Source: Cichorium intybus (Eukaryota; Streptophyta; Magnoliopsida; Asterales; Asteraceae). Taken from it: a stretch of DNA of 64,000 bases. Every line of letters begins with the position of its first letter. The stretch's first letter is position 1. The notes under the pieces are model-generated. The model saw only the letters and a list, made by a program, of their open reading frames with translations, was not told the origin of the DNA and ran no database searches. The translations under genes were made by a program, and so were the position numbers. Shown here piece after piece: positions 24,975-37,782 of the stretch. The stretch lies in NCBI GenBank assembly GCA_023525715.1, contig CM042011.1:4366066-4430065 (forward strand), in the 5' to 3' direction.

Positions 24975-27900
24975 TTAATGGATTGAAACATTATTATTCT
25001 ATTTTGTTATAACTCTCTCATTTTTATCCAATTTTGCGTTGAACTCTACAATAGTTCAATGAAACATTTATTTTAGGAAAAACTTTCAGAAAAAATATTT
25101 ATATTAAAATAAGCTTTTCAAAAACATCATTCTTTAAAATATTTTTTTTCAGAGTACAACGTAATTTCTGACGATTGAACGTAGTTTATTAACAATTAGG
25201 GCTTAGAGTAGTTTGCTTTTTAATTAAAACCAAAATAATGCATAAAAATCTTGGTATTCAGGGTCTGTTAGTTCTTTTTTGTATAAAAAAAATCAAAATT
25301 GTATCAAAACTCAAAAGATGAAGCTCGTTGTTAACAATGGTATGCCTAAAAAAACTGAAACCATACCAAAAACGAAAGAAAAAAATCAAAACCTAGAAAC
25401 AAAATTGTTTTGAAAAACCAAAAATTTTTGTTTAGTCTTGCTTTCAGTCAAGATTGAAAGTTTTCGATAGTCAAAACCCAAAATTTTCATTTGGTGGTTT
25501 TAGTGAAAAATTAAAAAAAAATTGTATTTTCATAGTTAAAAACCAAACTTTTTTGTTTCGTTTTGGTTTGGTTTTAGTCAAAAATCAAACCGTTCTCACT
25601 CTTAATGTTTAACAAATCATGTTTCATGGTTAAAAATTATGTTTTATTCCGGAAAAAATCAAGAAAATGAAATTTTGAAAAGTTTTTTTAATATAGTTTT
25701 TATGGATATTTTAGAAATATAAATTTTTTTTTAACTTTTAGAAATATAAATGGTTTCTGCCCAAAAAAAAAAAACTAGTGGTTTTCAGATAAAATATTGA
25801 AAATTTAGTGATTTTGTGAAAATTTTCCTTTATTTTAAACTTATATTTTTTGTATTTTTTTTTTCTCATTGAAGCATACAGTGACATTTTACCCAATGGC
25901 ATATCTACATAGACCATAGATGGATCATGGGACTTACATAATCTTTAAATGTTTTTAGAAATTACATAGAAAAAATATTTAGAACCTATCTTGTAATATT
26001 TTAAAAAATGATGGACTACCTAATTTTCTATAAGGGAACCTTCTAGATTTATGAAGGATCCACCTCATTCAACTCTTACATTAAATTATGTATTGTGGAT
26101 GCTCTCAAGGAAAATTATGGAAAAATATAAGAACTCGTAAAGAAAAGCCACTCACAAATGACTTACCAAATAAGTATTCATTTGTTTACGTAACGCTCAA
26201 ACAAAAATTTTATATAAGTTATATGACATTTTGTTTAGAATAATTATACTTCATTATATAGTATAAATAAAAATAAAATCATTTTAATAAATAGAATGTT
26301 ACAACTTATATACCAAAGATAGCAACTCAAAATTTCTTTTAGCTAATACCCCTAGTAATCTATCACAGTATATCAATCAAGAAATTCCAAAGACAATAAT
26401 AGTTTAAAATAAAAAAATCACACAACAATTGGTATAAAATATACAAATATACAATGATGTGCCATTTGATTACGTAAACGAAAACAACAATTTTAAGTGA
26501 TTATACTCGCTAATGTTTTAACATAAAATCAAAGTTATTCCTACAATGATCATTTATTGCAAACCACATTGATAGTATATGGTGCCCAGTGAATGAGAAA
26601 ACCGTCCACAAAACGTTATTCGTTGGATTTTTGTCCAGATCAAATCACAACCGCTCTAAATCCCTAATTACGGTTTCTTAACGGATGGTAACCGCCTTTA
26701 GATTGGTTAGTCTCCCTCCATTCCACGTATTTCTTTCTAACACCCCATATCCCACATTCCCACGTTCACAGCTTCATGAACCCTTTTACGATGGATCTCC
26801 CCTTTCCCTTATATATTGATGGGTGAAGCGCATAAGTCACATTTGTTCAGATCCATCCGTTTGGCCTCCATTTTCATCTATTTTTTTTTGTCTTTTTCAT
26901 CATTATTTTTCAATTCAAATTGATCACAGTCAATCATATATCTTACATGTTGTTACATTCCATGTGTTAAGTGACTTGTGTGTGAAAAATAAAGAATGGG
27001 GGATGGGAGTATGCAGATCATAGGAAACCGGGTATGTATGAGTTGGATTGGATTCTCAAAAGAAGAAAAAAGCATGGAGATCGAGCGGATGGAGAAGCAA
27101 CACTGAAAGTTTGTGAAAAAAGAAGAAGAAGTTTGAGGAAGAAGAAAACAAATGGTGTTACTAATCGTTATTTATCTTAGAGAAAAGTTGATCCTTCTGG
27201 TGATGCATGTAATTCCATTAATCCTTATTGTCACAACCCTACATTTCAAGGTAACTTGAAAGTATGTTGTTATTTCATGTATTTAGTTGATGTAGTTACC
27301 TGGTGATTTTGGTTGTTGTAGGTGAGGGTTGATCATATGGCTATTGCTTTGCCTGAGGCTTAAAAAACACCAATAGTTGATAGTTGACACAATATAGTCC
27401 TTTCCCCATTCCCCAACATCAACAAGTACGAATATTATTTAATCACTAACTTAAAAAAATCTTTATATATCTATTCTTTAAAGTGAGAACTTAAAATTTC
27501 CAGCCTCTTTTTGGTGTAGAATATACTCTATTCTACTGTGAAGCTTTTTCATAAGGGAAAGAAGGATACAACAATAGGAGAGGTATGAAATTATTATTTC
27601 ATTTTCACAAATGTTGAACTCTATATTTACCTAAAAAACTTTTATTGATACACAATTAACAAGTTTTATATCAATGTGTGCAAGTCAAAATTGATACCAC
27701 CTGTTGAAATAATGGAACTTTTGTGCATGTGTAGAGTCTTAGGTGATTATGTGAGAATTCGTAACTATCAAATGTGGCATATCTTTGTTATCTAAAATTA
27801 GTCCATAGATATAAATTGATGATGTCATTTTTGTAGGGAATCTTGAAACTTGATCAATCTCAAGATGAAAAATCAAATAGAGCGGCCTTGCAATTGGACG

Positions 27901-28143
27901 AGGCAGACATCATTTTCGCATTGCAAGTACACAAAATAACTTTCTTTTCATTGGTTTCAAACACACAAGAAAGTCTGTCATTTATTATATTTAGCCACTC
28001 TAATTGTCTATTTACAATTATTGGCCCTTCACCATGTTGCTCTCTTTTTCTTCCCTATGTTCCCATGCAATTCCCACGTCCCCCCAGATCTCTCGAATCT
28101 CACTGCATATAAATGGAGATGATTGAAGAGCGGAAGATTGTAT

Positions 28144-28192
<49 letters not shown>

Positions 28193-28650
28193 TCACCAAC
28201 TAACACAAAAAAGCCCTAATCTACTACCTATAAAATTTAGGCCTTTTCTTTTTTGTTTTCCAAGAAAAACTATAATTGATTTTGGAAATATTTTATGATT
28301 TTGATCATACATTCAAATAGCATCTTAAGGGCATTTATGTATTAGATCGGAGCTTTATTTATTGATAGCATGTATGTATTAGTGATTGTTTTTATTAAGA
28401 AAGTTGTGTTGTTTTGGAAGATTCAATCCCTGAGTTTTTTATGTGCAAAATAAAATGCATTCATTTTAAAGATATGAAGTTGAAAGTATTATGTTATTTT
28501 CTTAGTGTCTGTAGGAGAAAACTTTTTATTATTGTTTCGTGTGGTGTAAATTGGGTGAGATTTATTATTGGCACGTGTAAATTTTTTCGGAAAACTATTA
28601 TTAGAAACAAAATATAAGTATGATGTTATTGTAATTTGAGTGAACTCCAA
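24975..28650. other. Intergenic with unassigned exon-like segments
   Basis: 24975-26500 is AT-rich with scattered 'aaaaccaaaa' repeat debris. Around 26700-28100 the composition is more gene-like: a TTATATATTG box at 26811, a 48-codon Lys/Arg-rich ATG frame at 27034-27180, and a 30-codon open block ending LDEADIIFALQ before a GTACAC (27835-27926). I could not join these into a protein or recognise a family; a decayed gene or noncoding transcript is possible. Confidence 0.3.
28147..28188. repeat. CT microsatellite
   Basis: About 20 TC dinucleotides with one C interruption near the end. Confidence 0.95.
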
Positions 28651-30754
28651 ATATGTATTTTCTCATTTACCCACCCGATCATGAAATGGATATTACGCTA
28701 GTTAGAATAGTTACTATAGATTTTAAACAGTTTAGAAAGTGTTCATCGTAATTTAGGGATGTGCATGGGTCGGTTTACCCAAACCGATCAGTTCGGTTTC
28801 TAGGTTTTAGAACCCGTTGGTTTCGATTTCTCTTTAGGTTCGGTTTCGGTTTTGGGTCGGTTTGGTTTGAACCCATGGGTTCGTGGGTTTTGGGTTTAAA
28901 CTCGTAGGTTTCGGGTTTGAACCCATTTTCCAGCAAGTCTTAAAAAATATATAAAAATCATAAACACCAATTTTAACATCAAACCAACTCACAATTCAAA
29001 AGTACATTGCTAAAAGTTTGAAGATAACCAAGTTTAAAGTTTAAACCACCAAGTTTAGACAACCAAATTTAAAACAATGAAGTTTAACGAGCAAAAACAT
29101 GATAATATCATAACAATCAAAAAGTTGACAACCCGATAACAAAGACTGTCAATGAAATAATATATAGTAAATCAAATCCCATTATGTGCTAATTTTCGGC
29201 TCGGTTTCACGGTTTGGGTCGGTTCGGTTTCTAATGGGTCGGTTTTTCGACAGAAACCGAAACCGAAACCGACAGTTTCGTTTTTAAAAAGTTCAAACTC
29301 GAACCGCCCGGTTTCTGTTTTGGTTTCGTTTTTGTCGGTTTTTAGCGGTTTCTCAGTTTCCAGGTTCGGTTTTGCTCATCCCTAAGGCGTAATTACATTT
29401 GACCATATTCTGACTATTTCCTAGATCAACATATAGAAACTTTCCATCGTAGCTTTTAAATCAAATCCCATTATGTGCTCTATCAAGGTGGCACATCTAA
29501 TATCAATGGGAATTATTTCCTTTTGTTAAACAAGTAGACACATCCTTTTAAAAGAAAGGGTAAATTGCATAAAAGTCACTAACTTTTCCAATTTTCTCGA
29601 TTTTGACACTGTATTTTTAGTTTCTGCAATTAAGTCATTATGTTTTCAGAAAATTGCAATTAAGTCACTATGTTTTCCAAAAAGTTGCGAAAATGACCAT
29701 ATATATGTATTTTCTCATTTACCCACCCGATCATGAAATGGCTATTACGCTAGTTAGAATAGTTACTTTAGATTTTAAACAGTTTAGAAAGTGTTCATCG
29801 TAATTTAGGGATGTGCATGGGTCGGTTTACCCAAACCGATTAGTTCGGTTTCTAGGTTTTAGAACCCGTTGGTTTCGATTTCTCTTTAGGTTCGGTTTCG
29901 GTTTTGGGTCGGTTTGGTTTGAACCCATGGGTTCGTGGGTTTTGGGTTTAAACTCGTAGGTTTCGGGTTTGAACCCATTTTCCAGCAAGTCTTAAAAAAT
30001 ATATAAAAATCATAAACACCAATTTTAACATCAAACCAACTCACAATTCAAAAGTACATTGCTAAAAGTTTGAAGACAACCAAGTTTAAAGTTTAAACCA
30101 CCAAGTTTAGACAACCAAATTTAAAACAATGAAGTTTAATGAGCAAAAACATGATAATATCATAACAATCAAGAAGTTGACAACCCGATAACAAAGATTG
30201 TCAATGAAATAATATATAGTAAATCAAATCCCATTATGTGCTAATTTTCGGCTCGTTTTCACGGTTTGGGTCGGTTCGGTTTCTAATGGGTCGGTTTTTC
30301 GACAGAAACCGAAACCGAAACCGACAGTTTCGTTTTTAAAAAGTTCAAACCCGAACCGCCCGGTTTCTGTTTTGGTTTCGTTTTTGTCGGTTTTTAGCGG
30401 TTTCTCAGTTTCCAGGTTCGGTTTTGCTCATCCCTAAGGCGTAATTACATTTGACCATATTCTGACTATTTCCTAGATCAACATATAGAAACTTTCCATC
30501 GTAGCTTTTAAATCAAATCCCATTATGTGCTCTATCAAGGTGGCACATCTAATATCAATGGGAATTATTTCCTTTTGTTAAACAAGTAGACACATCCTTT
30601 TAAAAGAAAGGGTAAATTGCATAAAAATCACTAACTTTTCCAATTTTCTCGATTTTGACACTGTATTTTTAGTTTCTGCAATTAAGTCATTATGTTTTCA
30701 GAAAATTGCAATTAAGTCATTATGTTTTCCAAAAAGTTGCGAAAATGACCATAT
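28651..30754. repeat. Tandem duplication, two 1,052-bp copies
   Basis: Copy 1 is 28651-29702 and copy 2 is 29703-30754; every landmark recurs at an offset of 1,052. About a dozen substitutions are visible by eye (near 1%). The junction and both outer borders share ATAT, consistent with microhomology-mediated duplication. Each copy contains one GGGATGTGCA-ended repeat and the left half of the 'AAGTCATTATGTTTTC' hairpin. Confidence 0.95.
28755..29383. mobile_element. Pseudo-palindromic repeat, GGGATGTGCA ends, CGGTTT interior (copy 1)
   Basis: Begins AGGGATGTGCATGGGTCGG and ends GGTTCGGTTTTGCTCATCCCT; the ends are inverted with one mismatch in the first 11 bp. Outer 200 bp on each side are iterations of GGTTTCGGTTT and GAACCC words, with a central AT-rich spacer. 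Possible 8-bp duplications CGTAATTT / CGTAATTA lie outside if the right boundary is moved four bases outward. No coding capacity. Copy 2, at 29807-30435, arose by the tandem duplication rather than transposition. Confidence 0.6.
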
Positions 30755-32172
30755 GACTGGATGGCAACAGGTTACCAGGTCATATGGTCAAATTTGCAAT
30801 TTTTCAGAAAACATAATGACTTAATAGCAAAAATAAAACATAGTGTGAAAATCGAAAAATCTGAAAAAGTTAGCGAATTTTATGCAATTTACCTTATGCA
30901 ATTTATATAACTTAATCACTTTACATGCCTCATACGTGTTCAAAAAAATAAATTTGTTGTTACCTTGTTTTTCCATTTAAAGTAATCAAATTTATTGTCC
31001 TAAAAATGGAATTTCAAAAAGATTTAGGATAAATGCATACGAATAACGACTAACTTACATGCCCTCAGTGTGAATATCATATTGGGTAATTGGTTATGTA
31101 AACAATGTCTTTATATGATGGGTTATAAAAATTTATATTGATGTTCGTTCATTGATTTGTATAAATGTATAAAAATAAAATAGAATTTTACAATGATACA
31201 AAAGCAAAACTTGGTTATTATTTAATAAAATTATTTTAATGTTTTCATGTGAATCTTCAGCAACAATATTGGCCGTGGAATTGTCATGTTATCGTTCCAA
31301 AACAGAATACAATTATAAATTACCAAATACAACAAAATTAGGTAAAAATAAAACTTAAATGGTTAAACATTTACAAAGATAGTTTAAGCTAAGTAGATAA
31401 AAATTTCAATATACTTTTACCATTTTTTCAATCGAGTCCATCAACTTTCTTATTGAAAAAAAATATTTGGCAATACAACATGTCAAGCTAGTAGCATTTG
31501 CATACTCGAAGACATAACATGTATAATTTTTAATCACTAGATTTTTTGAAAGACTTAATCGTTAAAAATTATGAAAATAGACAAAATAAGAATGGCGCCG
31601 TCTTATTCGAAATTAAAGTACTTGTTTTCAATAAAACAAAAAAATGTATACTCATTTTCAATAAAAAAAAAACTTAATTTCAATGAAACAAAAAGTATTA
31701 AGAGTTTAAACTAGAATTTTTTTTAAGTAAAAGAAGGTTTTGTATGCATTTATCCTAAATCTTTTTGAAATTCCATTTTTAGGACAATAAATTTGAGTAT
31801 TTTAAATGGAAAAACAAGGTAACAACAAATTTACTTTTTTGGACACGTATGAGGCATGTAAAGTGATTAAGTTATATAAATTGCATAAGGTAAATTGCAT
31901 AAAATTCGCTAACTTTTCCAGAATTTTCGATTTTGACATTATGTTTTATTTTTGCTATTAAGTCATTATGTTTTCTGAAAAATTACAAATTTGACCATAT
32001 GACCTGGTAAACTGTTGCCATCCTGTTATATGGTCATTTTCGCAACTTTTTGGAAAACATAATGATTTAATTTCAATTTTCTGAAAACATAATGACTTAA
32101 TTGCAAAAACTAAAAATACAGTGTCAAAATCGAGAAAATTGAAAAAGTTAGTGACTTTTATGCAATTTATCC
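30611..32172. repeat. Large inverted repeat with 430-bp arms
   Basis: Arm 1 (30611-31040) and arm 2 (31742-32172) are reverse complements with scattered mismatches; the loop is about 700 bp (31041-31741). The outer two thirds of each arm is itself a hairpin of about 285 bp: GGTAAATTGCATAAAA at one end and its complement near 30893, with the centre near GGTTACCAGGTCATATGG. So hairpins are nested within a larger hairpin. No protein-coding capacity in arms or loop. Confidence 0.9.
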
Positions 32173-33625
32173 TAAAAGAAACGCAACATTTCATGTTAGA
32201 ATATATTAATTATAAAAAAATATAATTAATGTTTAGTGTGTGACTTTGTGTTATAATTTTATGTGTGTCTGATTATAAACATACCACATAAATACTCTTA
32301 AATTTAAAAAACAGGTTACAATTACAGTTTACAGGTGTGATCTTTTTTTTTTTTTTTTTGCAAGTTGCCCTCAAATCGTGGCAAATTAAAAACAGTAGAG
32401 TTAATGGTTAAGAGTTTGGATGATAGATCTGGGCTCACAACTCACAAGTATAGTGGGCTTTGCGAAAAAATGCTTCATTATCTTAAAAATATTTTTCTTG
32501 ATGCTTATTTTTTTTAGTAATCCATAAATCCAACAGATGGTCTGATACTCTTATTTTTCTTGATGCTTATTTTTTTAATGTTTCTCAAAAAACTTGATCT
32601 GTCTAATATGAGGATTTAGAGATACAAATATCAGTGAGACAAATGGTCGCTTGGTATTTGGAAAATTTATTACTCTTAGTTTTGTTAAAGAAAATACGAT
32701 TCCCTTTTAGTTCAATTAAAAGTGTAATTAATGATTAGAAACAGTAAACGAACATGTTAATCAAATCAAATATGATCAAAACGAAGAGCATGTCAAATGA
32801 ATGGCAGTCAATCGGGTTGGGTTCAATGAGTTTGGTCTGTTGGATCAAGAAAAATAATTAGGCGTGGGTTTTATTTAATTTTCTTTAACATATTCAACAA
32901 ACCATATAATTTGTGCATGTTCACATCACTTTGAAATCGAGCCATTGTTGATTTAAGGTGACAGTTGATTAATTTTAATTCGTTCCTATCTTGTTATTTT
33001 ACCCAATAAAAGCCGTTCACTCTCTAATAAGTCGCTCAAAACCCAATGCGATTTTGGACCCCCACTATGAAATAGGGTTGGGTTTCATTTGTGATACTTT
33101 GGATTTTGGCCCATAGAACAACTCATAAGTCACAATGTAACATCACCCACTCCATTATTTCATGTTCAGGAATCAAGGGTTGATGGATTTTTAAAATGTC
33201 ATTTTGTTCAACAAACGCTAGCAATTATAGTCTTATATGAGATACGTAAAAATAAATTACCCACGTTATTTGATTATATATAGGCAAATATTACAGAAGG
33301 GGTGTTTAAGAAATACATAAGACGTAGTTGGAACTATGGAAGGCTGAATCATTGAGAACAATCAAGGAAGTTAACAACTTACCATTATATAGATACAGAA
33401 AAACCATGTTTTAAGACTATATAAAGGTTAACGTAAGAATTGATTATCTACTTCTATTTATATTGTAACATATGATATTCATTTTTATATAATATCTTAT
33501 ATTTAAAAAACTTCTTATAAAAGCATTATGCTCTGAAAAATATATATGATAGCAACATGTAACATTTAAATCGGAAATTTGACATGTCATAGGTTAACAA
33601 GAATTTGATGTCATCATCCACGTAG
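32173..33625. other. Intergenic
   Basis: No gene recognised. A poly-T tract lies at 32343-32359. The segment 32390-32470 (AGAGTTAATGGTTAAGAG...) has a faint resemblance to a tRNA-derived SINE head but lacks a convincing B box. Confidence 0.4.
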
Positions 33626-33630
33626 AATAT

Positions 33631-35802
33631 TGTAGCACCCGTAATTTGAGGCTAAAATTTTATCCTTTTTGGTAAGATTATCTTTTGAAAACTTAAGTGA
33701 AAATAGAAATAAATTAATTAAAATACGAATAAAAATAAATAATAGAAAAGTAGTTGAATAAATTACATCTGGGAAATATAATGTTTCAACATTGATATGA
33801 AGTTGAATAAAGGTTAAAAATGAGATTTTATAATAAAGGACTAAAATTTACTAAACTTGATAAACTTATGTGTGACGTTTATTCAACTAAGATTAAAGAC
33901 TTAAATGTTAAGTCTAAATTGAAATTTCTAAGTTGAAAATGTTTATAAATGTCAATTTGAGAAATTGAATAACAAATTACTAAAGTTGCCAAAACAGCGA
34001 AACTTGAGTTTTATCTTGTTTTGACTAAGATTTGGATCTATATTGTAGAGTAATGGGTTATGAAGTATTAGTTTAGTTAATTCTATAACTGGGATAAGTA
34101 TCGGGACAAATCTTGCGTTAAATGGTGAAATGTTTAACTGAGGGACTAATAATGTTATTTTGGTGATATTAGATTTGACATGGCTAACGCTTATGGACCA
34201 TTTTATTAAAAATTACTTGTTCAGTCATGTTAAGTTGATAATTTATAAAAGAAGAAATAGCCACTTATATCATATATGGTTAGTTTTAGAAACTTGAAAG
34301 AAGTTGATAATTTATAAAAGAAGTTGATAATTTATAAAAGAAGAGATAGCCACTTGTAACTCTTGTTTGGCTGAACCGTTTGACCTCAAACCAATTATAT
34401 TACCTTTCTAATGACTTAAGGAACATAATTAAGAAATAAATTGTGATTAAAACCACTAATTGTCATTAGGAGTTTAATTAGTGGATAATCACTTAGTTCG
34501 TCATGGAGTTAAATGTTAACTATATGTGACTACTTTTGCTTGGACATGTTTGACCTCAAACCACATCTATTACCTTTCTAATAACTTAAGAAGCATAATT
34601 AAGAAATAAAAATTAATTAAAAGCACTAATTTTTCATTAGGAGTATAATTAGTGGATAATCACTTAGTTAGTCACAAACAATTTAACATTAGAAGTGAAT
34701 TAATACAACTAATGCAAGTTCATACCCAATAGTACATGTCCTTTACATTTACTTTGAAATGTTTTAGGTTATCTCATACCATATATTACGTAAGTGCAAT
34801 GTGAATATCATAAGTATCTTGTGCATTTCATGACAACTTATTTTGGAATATATTTTGCTCTCAAACGGTGAATTTGGTTCTAAATTAAAATGTTTTGAGC
34901 ATCCTACTTATGCATTCACATATGATGGTTTATGGCTTTAAGTGGCACTTACAGATATCTATATTGGGAAAAAGTTTAATTGGGGTGAGTTGCTTTATAG
35001 ATAAGACTCACATTGCACAAGGAGGCTAGCTACCCTTTGTATGGTTCTTAGAGTGGCTCCTTAAAACCTAGTTTGGATGGGATAGCCTTGTGTTTCCACA
35101 TATGTATAAATATACTATAGATTTATGGAAATTACATATGCCCACAAGGATAGCCTTGTGTGGTGCGCTTTATGCTAACAACACATATGCCCAAAACTTA
35201 TCCATTTTGTGAGTTAGACTTTGAATTGACTTGGGGATTGGAGTAGTTGTGTAAGCATTGCATCACTTTCTTTTGGTTATGTTTTGTGACTTTGATCATT
35301 GTTTATGTTGTTTATCTAATTTTTGATTAATGAAAATCTTTGGTTATTGTTTTAATCAACCTTTGAATACTGGATTATAGACAATGAAGTATGAGATTTT
35401 GATTTTATTAAGGTTACTAATGATGTTATTAATGATTAAATTTTATTGGACTATTGTCATCATTCTCTACCCTTTAAGGGTTGACCCCTGGTATACTTAC
35501 GAGGCTTTTAAAGTCTAACCCTTATTTTGACATTTATTTATGTTGGAATACTCGGTGAAGAAAATAAAGATATTAGCTTTTGAATATTTAGAAGACTTTT
35601 AATCTTAGAATCATTGTATGTAATTATTTACTTTAAATTATTCTTTATTGTTTCATTTTGTTGCACCATCGTATGAACTGACAACCATTAAATTGTTAAG
35701 AACTTAAACGTTTGAGACCAAATTTCACAACTTGAGTTTACTACAAGATTGTTGATTTCCAAAAATGATGATCTCATCCAAGCCTACACGAGTAGTGTTA
35801 TA
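33631..35802. mobile_element. Probable solo LTR, 2,172 bp, decayed
   Basis: Starts TGTAGCACCCGTAATTTG and ends CACGAGTAGTGTTATA, an imperfect complement of the start; the expected CA is TA here. A perfect AATAT lies on each side (33626-33630, 35803-35807), but it is AT-rich and so only moderate evidence. The interior includes a 170-bp tandem duplication and a segment reading GGTTGACCCCTGGTATAC near 35481. No gag or pol trace. Confidence 0.55.
34379..34676. repeat. 170-bp tandem duplication inside the probable solo LTR
   Basis: TTTGACCTCAAACCA...ATTACCTTTCTAAT...AACATAATTAAGAAATAAA is present at 34379 and 34549, diverged by perhaps 10-15%. Short direct repeats AAGTTGATAATTTATAAAAG (three copies, 34231-34341) precede it. 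Confidence 0.85.
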
Positions 35803-35807
35803 AATAT

Positions 35808-36680
35808 CTTGTTGGTATGACAAACAACCTAACAAAATTTATATGATTTTCCCATTATTGCATCCATCTTCAACTTTGTAGTATTAGTATATTTTATTTT
35901 TATTTTGAGAGTATTTATATCCTCCTACTACATCTTCATACTCATTAGGTTAAGACAAGTATCAAAATCAAGAAAGATGATTAAAATAGATAATTATTAG
36001 ATTCCACACGTCATTATCTAGTGGATAGGAGGATGAGATAAGAGGATTTGATAGATATAAATATTATTATCTTTTTATTTTCTTTATATTGACATCGTAT
36101 TTGAGGAATATGGTCCAAGCACATGGTTTGGTTTATTAAATCATGGTGCTTCACTTTGTAAGTTTAACGTTTCTAAAACCAAAGAAATGAGCTTTGTTCG
36201 ATTAGTCTAAACCAATCATTCTCAGTGGGAAAAGAGAAATCGGACCTATATAAGAAGATTGAATAAACACCTACGACACTTGAAGTGATGAAAGTTCATT
36301 CCCATGCAAAAAGTTTAGCTAAAGATGTTACTTTAAGTGAGACATCAAACTTGAAAACCGAAAATCGGGTTATTGTCTTCAATATAGTTTGCATCTAATG
36401 GCTTATATATCTTTTGACTATGATTTAGAGCTTGATTAATAAATGTAGTATTGTTTACTATTAAAGCTCATGAATTATCAAAGATAAAGAAATTCCGAAA
36501 AGCAAGTACATATTATTTTTGGGTTAAATGAAAAAACTATAACAATGCATTTTTATTACTTTTTATTATAACTTTCTACTTTCATTATTTCTATAATAAC
36601 GTTATATTTTTTTTCCAAATAAATACTTTGCATTTTTATTACTTTTTATTATAACTTTCTACTTTCAGATAAATGTACAC
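35808..36680. other. Intergenic
   Basis: No gene recognised. A local direct repeat TTGCATTTTTATTACTTTTT-like block occurs near 36547 and 36630. Confidence 0.4.
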
Positions 36681-36683
36681 TTA

Positions 36684-36810
36684 GACCAAGATGAGCGGAC
36701 CAAGTGATATGTGCGGTGTTTGACGTGGCTTCACCACACCGCACGGGAACACCATCCCACTTGGTGTGGTGAAGGTGAGGAGAACTCTCCTCTCTTTTCT
36801 CTTTCTTACT

Positions 36811-36886
<76 letters not shown>

Positions 36887-37012
36887 TGAGGGGTAGTGAA
36901 GGGATACAATTTCCTAAAATTTAAGGGGTGAGGGGTTAGTGAGGGGAAGATGAGGTGGTGCCTACGTGGCACTCCAACCCCTCACACCAAGGGATTACGG
37001 CTCCTCTTGGTC
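36684..37012. mobile_element. PIF/Harbinger-type MITE carrying a TA microsatellite
   Basis: Inverted ends GACCAAGATGAGCGG / CGGCTCCTCTTGGTC bound 329 bp, flanked by TTA at 36681-36683 and 37013-37015. A 72-bp TA microsatellite (36813-36884) sits in the middle. The open frames across it are repeat-driven. Confidence 0.85.
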
Positions 37013-37015
37013 TTA

Positions 37016-37410
37016 TAGCAATGTGTCAATAAGTCAACTATTGTAAGACATGTCATAAATGATTCACGTGATTATTTTTGCAAAATAATCTTTCTTCCTT
37101 CAGCCCTTGAAATTACTTATATTCATAAGTAAAAGAAAATTTGTATTTATTTTTATATTTTGTTCATACTCATGTTCCTATCCATGTTAAATTATGACAT
37201 GTGTCTTAAAATATTAATAATTTTATTAAATATAACATTTGTCACAATTTTACATGAGTAGAATGATGAGTATGAATAAAAATATGAATAAATATAATTT
37301 CTCTAAGTAAAATCTAAATAAAAGAAAAGTTTTGGAAGACCTATGTTTTGGATCCCGAAATTATGGCACTTTGATTCCGAAGCATGGATATAACATATTA
37401 AAAATATCCA
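37016..37410. other. Intergenic
   Basis: No gene recognised between two MITEs. Confidence 0.4.
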
Positions 37411-37413
37411 TTA

Positions 37414-37779
37414 GAGTATCCACGATAGGAGCTTTTTACAAGCTTTTTCAAAAGCTTTTTTTTTAATAAAAAATCTCTTTCTTTTTTTAACAAGCTATAG
37501 TAGAGACTTTTTAAAAAGCAAGGTTTTTCAAAAAGCTTGCTAATTAGCAAGCTCTATGGTTAAAGCTTTTTCACAAATAATCTTATTCTATTTCTATATC
37601 TATTGTATTTATATATTTTTTTCACCTAATAAATAAAGTGGAGCATTAATTGGGGGATACAAAAGCTTAAGTGAAAAAGCTCTCTATAGTGGGTGAAAAA
37701 GCTCCATTATTTGTAAATGATGTGGCATCCAAAAAACACCAAAAAACTTTGTGAAAAAGCTTGCCTATTGTGGATGCTC
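37414..37779. mobile_element. PIF/Harbinger-type MITE with AAGCTTTTT interior
   Basis: Ends GAGTATCCACGATAGG / CCTATTGTGGATGCTC bound 366 bp; TTA duplications lie at 37411-37413 and 37780-37782. The GAGCATCCACAATAGG-type end is widespread among plant Tourist-like elements. The interior repeats AAAAAGCTTTTT words. Confidence 0.85.
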
Positions 37780-37782
37780 TTA

